This document shows positions 7,150 to 13,357 of a stretch of 18,991 nucleotides of DNA, piece after piece. The stretch comes from CAYQCH01 sp964415935 (GTDB lineage: Bacteria; Patescibacteriota; Patescibacteriia; VMEV01; CAYQCH01): positions 1 to 18,991 of the forward strand of contig CAYQCH010000020.1 in NCBI GenBank assembly GCA_964415935.1, read 5' to 3'. The notes under the pieces are model-generated. The model ran no database searches. It had not been told where the DNA came from and saw only the letters and a list, made by a program, of their open reading frames with translations. The first letter of the stretch is position 1. Every line of letters begins with the position of its first letter. The position numbers and the translations under genes were made by a program.

Positions 7150-7235
7150 GTGGCCCGGTTCGCTTGCGTGTACTGTGTGTACAGTGCAAGTCCAGGCGGG
7201 GGAGTAACCCTCGCTGTTCCAGGCGAACGAGCCAC
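7150..7235 (+). ncRNA. Three-way-junction RNA domain after the RAMP-like pair
   Basis: Three helices fit together by plain base pairing. P1: 7150-7163 with 7223-7235, 12 pairs with one C-A mismatch and one bulged G. P2: 7163-7167 with 7186-7190 plus 7169-7173 with 7179-7183, loop of five. P3: 7196-7202 with 7208-7214, seven pairs including one G-U, loop AGTAA. The terminator follows directly. The domain lies in the 3' untranslated part of the RAMP-like transcript and could be a protein-bound RNA. It matches no RNA family I recognise. Confidence 0.6.
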
Positions 7236-7236
7236 A

Positions 7237-7280
7237 AACGGCGGGTGGGGAAGCGATTCCTCACCCGCCGTTCTTCGTTT
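7237..7280 (+). terminator. Strong terminator ending the RAMP-like operon
   Basis: A 16-bp stem (7237-7252 with 7257-7272, one G-U pair) is capped by a GCGA tetraloop. The tail CTTCGTTTA is only moderately T-rich. Confidence 0.85.
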
Positions 7281-7289
7281 ATGAGCCTG

Positions 7290-7505
7290 TTCGGTTATGC
7301 AGTCCTTTGCAAGCCAATCTCGTCTTGCGTACTGTCTTGTGCGCCAGGTGATGGCGCATGTAACTATGCAGCGCACTTCAGCCCATGGTCTTCCGCGGTA
7401 TCGTTGTCTGTCGTTCAGTGCGTCGAGAGGCGACGCAAATAGCTGCAACGTCATGCGGCCCGTCGCTGCGTCATGCAACGCGCCGTCCAGTCCGGTGCGG
7501 TAACG
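7290..7505 (+). ncRNA. Candidate structured RNA tract 1
   Basis: No convincing gene is present. It contains two hairpins of the island's pentaloop family: GCGCCA/TGGCGC with loop GGTGA (7341-7357), and GCGTCG/CGACGC with loop AGAGG (7420-7436), the latter followed by an A-rich tail. It ends in a terminator at 7506-7530. I see no clear promoter of its own; it may be read-through from the RAMP-like operon. Confidence 0.42.
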
Positions 7506-7530
7506 GCCAGCCCGTCCGGCTGGCTTTATT
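7506..7530 (+). terminator. Terminator ending tract 1
   Basis: A perfect 7-bp stem GCCAGCC/GGCTGGC with loop CGTCC is followed by TTTATT. The next promoter begins 3 bp later, a clean boundary between transcription units. Confidence 0.82.
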
Positions 7531-7532
7531 CA

Positions 7533-7561
7533 TTGACACGGATGAATTTTTAGGGTAAGTT
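7533..7561 (+). promoter_or_regulatory. Promoter of structured RNA tract 2
   Basis: TTGACA at 7533-7538 and TAAGTT at 7556-7561 are spaced by 17 bp. The spacer shares an AATTTTT...GG...TAA arrangement with the helicase promoter at 8281. No start codon with a ribosome binding site follows, so the product is probably RNA. Confidence 0.72.
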
Positions 7562-7701
7562 CTGCAGTCCGTCTTTATGGCGGATGGTGTGTCGTCACGC
7601 TCAGCGATTTACCGCTCTGCGACGTCATGCGGGGTTTTGCGCGCCAGGCAATGGCGCGAACAAGCGTTCGAGCCTCCGCTGTCCCTTGCATCGCGTCGTA
7701 A

Positions 7702-8083
7702 CGCGAACCCCTATCCAGTGGTGTCCCGTGCGCCGAGTGATGGTGCACAGAAAATTGTTCTTTCGTCTAACGTCATCCACCGCTGTCTTATCTCCTCCAC
7801 GCCAGAGTTTTGGGTCTGGGGAGACCAGATCGGCAGTGTGGTTGGTGCGCGCCCAGAGACAGCGCGATAAACATCTGCTTCGCACAGCGATGTGGTGTTC
7901 AATAGTGCTGACTATTGCAACGTTTCGCGCGCCAAGGCAGCGTTTAGCGTAGTCCAGCAATATGTCGTGCGCCAAGAAACGGCGTAGAAAACATTGGCCA
8001 GCCCAGCCTTCTGCTGTCTGTCGCACTGCGCGTCATCGCGAACCCCTGTCCGGTAGCGTCTCGCGCGCCAAGTGATGGCGCAT
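7702..8083 (+). repeat. Diverged 47-bp repeat, two copies (7702-7748 and 8037-8083)
   Basis: Both copies begin CGCGAACCCC and end in the AGTGA pentaloop hairpin. Ungapped alignment gives 38 of 47 identical bases, and all nine differences are transitions. Two of them turn G-U pairs of the first copy into Watson-Crick pairs in the second (7732/7744 and 7735/7741). One gives a C-A mismatch near the stem base. Confidence 0.85.
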
Positions 8084-8242
8084 AAAACAGCTGCGTCATG
8101 GTACGCGAGCCGAAGCTGCGTGTCGTAACGCCCGCTCCAGAGCGGTAAGAGATGCCGCTTTCATTTGCAGCGTTGCGCGAGCCTTAGCTCCGCAATGTCC
8201 AGCACTCTTCCCCTTCCGTGCGTTGAGAGACGACGCAAAAAT

Positions 8243-8280
8243 CCGCCCCTTTTGGAGAAATCCGGAAGGGGCTTTGTTTA
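8243..8280 (+). terminator. Terminator ending structured RNA tract 2
   Basis: GCCCCTT pairs with AAGGGGC and continues inside as TTGGA/TCCGG with a GAAA tetraloop, giving a 12-bp stem. TTTGTTTATT follows. The helicase promoter starts immediately after. Confidence 0.88.
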
Positions 8281-8309
8281 TTGACAAAAATGGTAATTTT
8301 TGGTAATTT
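8281..8309 (+). promoter_or_regulatory. Promoter of the helicase gene, with overlapping TGGTAATTT repeat
   Basis: TTGACA at 8281-8286 and TAATTT at 8304-8309 are 17 bp apart. TGGTAATTT occurs at 8291-8299 and again at 8301-8309, one helical turn apart and overlapping the -10 box, so it may be an operator. Confidence 0.72.
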
Positions 8310-8358
8310 CAGGCGTTCGCTTTCAGACAACCTGCAAGCGTCCAGGGAGAGGGAAACC

Positions 8359-10200
8359 ATGCAAGGTTTGACCAAGGACGACCTGCGCAGCGCATTTCCG
8401 TTCGCGGAGGTGCGCCAGCCGCAGGACCTGGCCTTTGACGAGATTGTGCACGCCCAGTCGGGCTTGATCATGGAGATGGCAACGGGCGAGGGCAAGACTG
8501 CCGTCGGTCTGGCCACGCTCAAGGCGGTGGCTGCCAAGCGCAAGCCGCTGCCTGTGTTCTACGTCACACCGACCAAGGTCCTGGTGGACGAGCTGGTCAG
8601 CCGGCATCCCCAGGACACGGTCCCGGTGTACGGCCGCGACGACCACCCCTGCCTGTACTACCAGGCCCAGGGGCAGGAAGTCACGGCGCGCGAGTCGCCC
8701 TGCTACATGCTGCAGTGCCCGCATCGGATCAACATGGAGACGGGCGAGACCGAGGAGGAGGGCGCCGAACCCTGCCCCTACTACCAGCAGAAGTACAACG
8801 CCCTGAAGGCAGCCGCAGAGGGCAAGGTCGTCGTCTGCACGACGGCGTTCTTCGTCCTCAACCGGCTCAAGACCAACTGGCGCAAGCTCGACGTGGCCGC
8901 CGTGGTGGCCGACGAAGGGCACAGGCTGGCGGACATCTGCCGCCGGCTGTTTGAGTACACCTTCACCGACTACCATCTCGGCAGGCTGTACGCCGTGATG
9001 CGCCGGACGCTGGAGCTGCAGGAACAGGCGGAGATCATCCGCAACTTCCTGCGGGTCTTCCGGCGCATCTGCCGGAAGCATCCGTCGCAACAGGAGCGCC
9101 TGCTGGACGAGGCGGACATCCGGAAGCTGGCGGACATCCTCGACGGCCTGGACCATTCGCTCATCGAGCGTTCGGTCCGCCGCGCCTTCGCGGAAGGCCC
9201 CGAGTCCAGCGAGTTCGGCGACCGCGAGCTGCTCAAGCTGCTGGAGAACCTCGTCTTCAACGTCCGTACGCTCATCAACGGCCTGCGCTATTCGCTCAGC
9301 GCCGAGGATGGCGAGATGCCGCCGCTCAACTACGTGGTGGCGTTCTACCGCCGCAAGGAGGAGATGGACGAGAAGAAGCGCGTGCAGTACGAGTTGAACA
9401 TCCGCAGCTACTACATGGCGCCGATCATCCGCATCGCCCTGGGAGAGCATCCCGTGGTGATGTCGGCGACGGTGGGCAACTTCGACATGTTCAACTGGGA
9501 AATGGGCCTGCGCCGCCTGCGTGCGGCCAGCATCCCGGCCTCGTTTCCCGTGGCCAACACGCGCATGTACGTGCCCAGCGACGTGGTGGAGCTGTCTGTC
9601 AGCCGCCTGGGCGACCGCCAGTACAAGCGCGTGCTCGGCCAGACCATGGAGACCGTGCTGCGGCATGCCACGACGTTCGCGCAGGCCGGCAAGCGGTCGC
9701 TCATCGTCGTCATCTCCGAAGAGGAGCGGCGGCGCATGGTCGAGCTGTCGGCCAAGTTCGACGGGCTGGACGTGGTCACCTACAACGACGAGATCACGGC
9801 CAGACGGGCGGGACGCGAGTTCCGCGACGGGCGAGGTCACGTGCTCCTGGGTACGGCGGCGCAGTACGGCGAGGGCATCGACCTGCCGCGCCAGCTCGCG
9901 CCGGTCATTTTCTTCCTCAAGCCAGGATACCCCAATCCCGAGGACCCGCAGTCGCTGTTCGAGCGGCGGCGGTTCGGCAACGGTGTCTGGGGGCTCTGGC
10001 AGTGGCGGGTGATGGTGCGGGCCATGCAGGTGCGCGGGCGTAACATCCGCAGCCTGGACGACATGGGCGTCTGCTTCTTCGTGGACGGGCGCTTCCGCAA
10101 GATCGTCATGGGCGCCGCGCCGGACTGGCTGAAGCCGGCCTATCGCGGCAACATGGCGTTCTCCGAGGGTGTACAGGACACGTTGAAGTTGTTGGGATGA
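8359..10200 (+). CDS. XPD/DinG-type superfamily 2 helicase with iron-sulphur cysteines
   Basis: The 613-residue product starts at ATG 8359 behind GGGAGAGG. The frame is open upstream to 8281, but that part contains the promoter. Motifs in order: a Q-motif-like RQPQ, Walker A ATGEGKT (41-47), four cysteines at 98, 115, 120 and 139 in the place of the XPD/DinG 4Fe-4S cluster, Walker B DEGH (185-188), SAT (motif III), QYGEGIDLP (motif V), and QVRGRNIRS..D.G.....D.R (motif VI). These define the XPD/DinG group of 5'-3' DNA helicases. It is shorter than E. coli DinG. It lies downstream of the RAMP-like genes in its own transcription unit. DinG-like helicases accompany Cas7-like proteins in type IV-A CRISPR, a parallel but not proof of shared function. 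Codon use is very G+C-rich. Confidence 0.9.
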   Translation: MQGLTKDDLRSAFPFAEVRQPQDLAFDEIVHAQSGLIMEMATGEGKTAVGLATLKAVAAKRKPLPVFYVTPTKVLVDELVSRHPQDTVPVYGRDDHPCLYYQAQGQEVTARESPCYMLQCPHRINMETGETEEEGAEPCPYYQQKYNALKAAAEGKVVVCTTAFFVLNRLKTNWRKLDVAAVVADEGHRLADICRRLFEYTFTDYHLGRLYAVMRRTLELQEQAEIIRNFLRVFRRICRKHPSQQERLLDEADIRKLADILDGLDHSLIERSVRRAFAEGPESSEFGDRELLKLLENLVFNVRTLINGLRYSLSAEDGEMPPLNYVVAFYRRKEEMDEKKRVQYELNIRSYYMAPIIRIALGEHPVVMSATVGNFDMFNWEMGLRRLRAASIPASFPVANTRMYVPSDVVELSVSRLGDRQYKRVLGQTMETVLRHATTFAQAGKRSLIVVISEEERRRMVELSAKFDGLDVVTYNDEITARRAGREFRDGRGHVLLGTAAQYGEGIDLPRQLAPVIFFLKPGYPNPEDPQSLFERRRFGNGVWGLWQWRVMVRAMQVRGRNIRSLDDMGVCFFVDGRFRKIVMGAAPDWLKPAYRGNMAFSEGVQDTLKLLG

Positions 10201-11060
10201 AGGAGCCTCTTACGAAACCGGTGTCGCTGCTTGCTGTAATCTCGCGCAGCCCAGCGGTTATTCTGGAGCAGCCTGCAAGGCTGCTGAGACGTTCCAGCGT
10301 CACGCTGACCAATGTGCGGCAGCGTGCCGTCCTGCCAGGTGTCGGGCGCATGGCGCGTGCGCCAACACAGACTTGCGCGTCGTTTAGCACCGCGTAGTCT
10401 TGCAGCGTGATCCAGCACGGAGTGATCTGGGAATCAGGTCTGAATATTTCTTCAGTTTACGGCAGATTGCCCCAGCGTTTACCGGCCCACCGTACCGCAG
10501 GGTATACCCCCGTCTCGCACAGTCAGAACGGTTGTGATGCGGTTTAGCGTTCGTTTATCTGGACCCGTGTAGCGTTGTCTTATTTTGTCCACGACACGCT
10601 TTTGAGCTGTAAGTAATACGGTTTCAAGGTCCAATCCTCGGTCGTGCAGCGTGCGGTCGTCCTAACTTCCGCGCCGTATGTCAGTGTTGGGAGATGCGGG
10701 AAGTGCGTCTATCATCATCTTCTGCGGAGTTGAGTGACGCTGACCACATTGCCGCAGGCCCGTGTGCGCTGCCGTAAAGGAACGCAAGGCGCGCGTTCAA
10801 AACGCGTGAACCACGGCCACGCGCAGCCGTCTCTCGCGTAGTCATCTTATGTAGAGTGACGCAGGTCATGCGTTATTGTTTCCGGCGTACCCCTGCGCAT
10901 CGTTGTGACGTGTAGCATTGTCACGTCCCGTCAACCCCAGTGATGCGCCCGCCGCGCGTGGGCGATATTCCAACCGCTGGCGCGCGCCGCGGTTCTCCAT
11001 AGCGTTTCGCCGCTCCGTTCCGCCACTTGTAGTAACGAGCCTGCAGCGCGCAGGCATTTC
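10201..11060 (+). ncRNA. Hairpin-rich gene-free tract after the helicase, candidate structured RNA
   Basis: No ORF here is convincing. Stems include 10267-10285 (7 bp AGCAGCC/GGCTGCT, loop TGCAA), 10345-10363 (GGCGCA/TGCGCC) and 10792-10806 (CGCGTT/AACGCG, loop CAA). A bulged stem AGCGTTGTC/GACACGCT lies at 10571-10600. The phrase at 10574-10596 matches 7782-7804 in tract 2 at 18 of 23 bases, linking the two tracts. No promoter with a TTGACA box is seen, so it is probably the 3' part of the helicase transcript. It ends in the terminator at 11063-11105. Confidence 0.45.
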
Positions 11061-11062
11061 AG

Positions 11063-11105
11063 ACGGCCATTTTGTCGCAAGACAGGATGGCCGTTTTGTG
11101 TTTTG
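11063..11105 (+). terminator. Terminator at the right end of the island
   Basis: ACGGCCAT and ATGGCCGT pair, with a two-base internal loop, and TGTC/GACA continues to a GCAA tetraloop. TTTTGTGTTTT follows. It closes the helicase unit just before the host-like GT2 gene. Confidence 0.88.
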
Positions 11106-11115
11106 ATACCCCTAT

Positions 11116-11811
11116 ATGAAGCTGGCCGTGGTTATTCCCACTTATAATGAAGCGCAGAATATCCCTGTTTTGCTGCAGAAATTGCGCGCGGTCATCGGCC
11201 ATGAGATGCGCATCTATATCGTCGATGATGCCAGTCCGGACGGTACGGCGCGCGTCGCGGATGAGTTGGGGGGCTCGGCACTAACCGTCATCCAGCGGCC
11301 CGAAAAAATAGGTTTGGGATCTGCCTACCGCGAGGGATTTGCCCAAGCGCTAGCCGACGGCGCTGAAGCGGTAGCGCAAATGGACGCGGACTTGTCGCAT
11401 GATCCGGCCGCGCTGCCGTCTTTGCTGGCAAGCCTCGATGCGGCCGACCTGGCCATTGGCTCGCGCCATGTACTGGGCGGGCGCGTGGAAGGGTGGGGTC
11501 CCTGGCGGCATTTTTGCAGCCGTTCGGCCATTGCGTTTGCCCGCCTCATGCTTGGCCTGCACCCGCGAGACGTTACCAGCGGGTATCGCATCTGGCGCGC
11601 GCCGTTGTTGCGTGAGGTGTTGTCGCAAAACATTGCCAGTAACGGCTATGCCTTCCAGGAAGAAATGTTGTATCGCGCGCAGTCTCTGGGCGGGCGCATT
11701 ACGGAAGTTGCCATTGTGTTTCAAGACCGCAAACACGGCCGGTCCAAGCTGCGCGGCCGGGACGTCATGGAATTTTTCCGTGTTATGATCCGCCTGCGAT
11801 CTGGGAAATAG
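11116..11811 (+). CDS. GT2 glycosyltransferase, dolichol/polyprenol-phosphate mannosyltransferase-like
   Basis: The 231-residue product is a soluble GT-A-fold enzyme of the DPM1-like group, which moves a sugar from a nucleotide donor to a polyprenyl phosphate at the cytoplasmic face. Visible are VVIPTYNEAQNI (5-16), VDDASPDGT (36-44), the metal-binding DAD within QMDADLSHDP (90-92), AIGSRHVLGG and the late FQDRKHGRSKL signature. Its length suits the single-domain form without C-terminal membrane helices. It is followed one base later by a GT-C enzyme that would use a lipid-linked sugar, so the pair likely works together. Confidence 0.9.
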   Translation: MKLAVVIPTYNEAQNIPVLLQKLRAVIGHEMRIYIVDDASPDGTARVADELGGSALTVIQRPEKIGLGSAYREGFAQALADGAEAVAQMDADLSHDPAALPSLLASLDAADLAIGSRHVLGGRVEGWGPWRHFCSRSAIAFARLMLGLHPRDVTSGYRIWRAPLLREVLSQNIASNGYAFQEEMLYRAQSLGGRITEVAIVFQDRKHGRSKLRGRDVMEFFRVMIRLRSGK

Positions 11812-11812
11812 T

Positions 11813-13351
11813 ATGTTTTATACGTATCGACACGCCATCGGCTTATGCGCGCTGGGCCTTTTGTTCCTGGCCAGCCGTTTGTATACCGCGTCCACGGCCG
11901 GATCGTTCTGGTTTGATGAGGCGTTCTCCTGGCATGTGGCTAGCTTGCCATGGCATGAGGCGCGCGAGCTGTTGCGCTACGAGCATAACCCCTGGCTGCA
12001 CTTCACCTTGTTGCGCGGCGTCGCCGCATTTGCCGACACGGAATTTTTTTTACGCCTGCCGTCAGTCATGGCGGGATTTGCATCAATGCTGGCGCTGTAT
12101 GCCGCCGGTGCCCGCCTGTTTGAAAACAAAAAAACCGGCTTGCTTGCCGCGTTTTTGCTAACCATCTCCACGTTGCATCTCTATCATCAGACCGAGGCTC
12201 GCATGTATGCCTTTGTGACATTGTTCGCCGCCACGTCTTTATTGAGCGCGTGGAATTGGCTGCAGGCGACAGCGCAGCGCTATCGGCATGCCTGGCTGTT
12301 CGCTTACGCCGTCAGCACGCTTGCTCTGGTGCACACGCATATGACAGCCTGGCTATTCGTGGCCGTATTGTGGGCTGCGATAGGCTTTGAAGCGCGTCAT
12401 ATGAAACGGCAGACACTGGGCTGGCATGCGGCCAATGCGCTGCCATTCATCACAGGCCTTATCTGGTTCTGGCCGGTGGCCGCGTACCGGTTAGGGCAGT
12501 CGTCAACGGCGCAAGGCTGGTTTTTTGACCAGCATCAGTCCGGATACCTGATGCCCCACCTGACGAATGTTCTTATGAACGGCGAGCCGCGGCTGCTGCT
12601 GCGCTTCGCCGGGGCGCTGATGCTCATTTTTGCTTTTGGCCTGGCATTCCTGACCATCGAAAAGCCGACCTGGTGGCAAAAAATCACGCATGTTTTTGAC
12701 CGCGACCATTGGCCGCTGTCGTTGAGAATGGAATGGTCGCAGCCGCTTCGCCTGCTGCTGTTCTTGTTTGGCGGCATGATGCTGGGCGGGCTGGCGTTGC
12801 AAATCACCGTGACCAAGTACCTGCTTGCGGCCAGCGTTCCGCTATTTCTCATCATGGCGTACGGCCTTTCGCGCCTGCAAAAATCACTCCCACTTGTCCT
12901 GCTTGCCTTCATCGTGTTGGTTGCTCCCATGCATGCGCAGCTCTGGCAGAAGCGGCATCATTGGGATGACGCGGCGCAACGCGTGGCACAACTGCAAACG
13001 GAACACGAGGACAGCGTAACCATCGTTCATAGCTTTGCCTACGCACTGCCGCTGCGTCAGTACCTGCGCAACAACGAGGTTGTCATGCCATTTTTTCCGC
13101 TGGACGATGCCATGCCGTTCGGCCAGGCCGTGGCACGCTATAACTGGCAGCCCATTGTCTCGGAGGAGAACGTCAGCCGCCTTGATGCGATTGTGGCCGC
13201 GCATGATATGGTTATTCTTGTTTCCTCAACGGGAGAGCAGGCGGCCAATGATCCAGTCAAAGCGCGCCTTTGGCAACTTGGGTACAAACTGCTAGAACAG
13301 GAACAGTATCCGGGGTATGGCGATCCCGCTATCCTCGTGTTCGGACGCTGA
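11813..13351 (+). CDS. GT-C integral membrane glycosyltransferase (GT39/ArnT-like)
   Basis: The 512-residue product has about 10-12 hydrophobic segments. The GT-C acidic motif F-D-E (residues 34-36) lies in the first external loop, followed by H-N-P-W-L-H (58-63), a pattern typical of the PMT/ArnT group. Such enzymes transfer sugars from polyprenyl phosphate donors on the outer face of the membrane. A soluble C-terminal part of about 140 residues follows the last helix. The start codon lies one base after the stop of the GT2 gene, suggesting translational coupling. The acceptor (glycan or protein) cannot be told. Confidence 0.85.
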   Translation: MFYTYRHAIGLCALGLLFLASRLYTASTAGSFWFDEAFSWHVASLPWHEARELLRYEHNPWLHFTLLRGVAAFADTEFFLRLPSVMAGFASMLALYAAGARLFENKKTGLLAAFLLTISTLHLYHQTEARMYAFVTLFAATSLLSAWNWLQATAQRYRHAWLFAYAVSTLALVHTHMTAWLFVAVLWAAIGFEARHMKRQTLGWHAANALPFITGLIWFWPVAAYRLGQSSTAQGWFFDQHQSGYLMPHLTNVLMNGEPRLLLRFAGALMLIFAFGLAFLTIEKPTWWQKITHVFDRDHWPLSLRMEWSQPLRLLLFLFGGMMLGGLALQITVTKYLLAASVPLFLIMAYGLSRLQKSLPLVLLAFIVLVAPMHAQLWQKRHHWDDAAQRVAQLQTEHEDSVTIVHSFAYALPLRQYLRNNEVVMPFFPLDDAMPFGQAVARYNWQPIVSEENVSRLDAIVAAHDMVILVSSTGEQAANDPVKARLWQLGYKLLEQEQYPGYGDPAILVFGR

Positions 13352-13357
13352 CATCAT

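Larger units (their letters stand above)
7566..8280 (+). ncRNA. Candidate large structured RNA, about 710 nt, with own promoter and terminator
   Basis: Between a promoter (7533-7561) and a terminator (8243-8280) there is no supported gene but a dense series of stems. Pentaloop hairpins lie at 7568-7584 (TTTAT), 7640-7658 (GGCAA), 7728-7748 (AGTGA), 7814-7830 (GGAGA), 7848-7866 (AGAGA), 7969-7985 (AGAAA), 8065-8081 (AGTGA) and 8219-8237 (AGAGA). Other stems lie at 7900-7917, 8103-8121 and 8173-8195. Many loops fit R-G-N-R-A, a GNRA-like cap, and stem bases change while pairing is kept. This fits a large ornate non-coding RNA, in size comparable to the GOLLD or ROOL classes, which I cannot match by sequence. 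It could alternatively be a DNA-level hairpin array. Confidence 0.58.
3010..11109. mobile_element. Putative horizontally acquired island (NYN, RAMP-like pair, DinG-like helicase, structured RNAs)
   Basis: The block between the TrmB gene and the GT2 gene differs from both flanks in base composition, strand mix, promoter style and gene density. TTGATAC occurs at 3010-3016 and 11103-11109 and could be a remnant target duplication or attachment core, although seven bases is weak evidence. No integrase, transposase or resolvase gene is present, so the transfer mechanism is unknown. An assembly join between two organisms would look similar. Confidence 0.5.

Noticed and set aside
7584..8026. ORFs of 122 (plus) and 133 (minus) residues in tract 2
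   Set aside because: They overlap each other and the hairpin series, have no ribosome binding site or recognisable domain, and are not better than chance.
7341..8237. Integron attC-like cassette array
   Set aside because: The palindromes lack paired GTTRRRY/RYYYAAC core sites, there are no cassette genes between them, and no integrase is seen.
7290..8280. CRISPR array
   Set aside because: Hairpins recur, but there are no identical direct repeats, no constant repeat length and no regular spacers. The repeats vary in sequence and spacing.
7150..8280. Retron or diversity-generating element
   Set aside because: Structured RNA is present, but there is no reverse transcriptase motif (such as YxDD) anywhere in the window.
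8323..9840. Minus-strand 505-residue ORF opposite the helicase
   Set aside because: It is antisense to a gene with all helicase motifs in order, and its leucine/histidine/arginine-rich composition is typical of a shadow frame.
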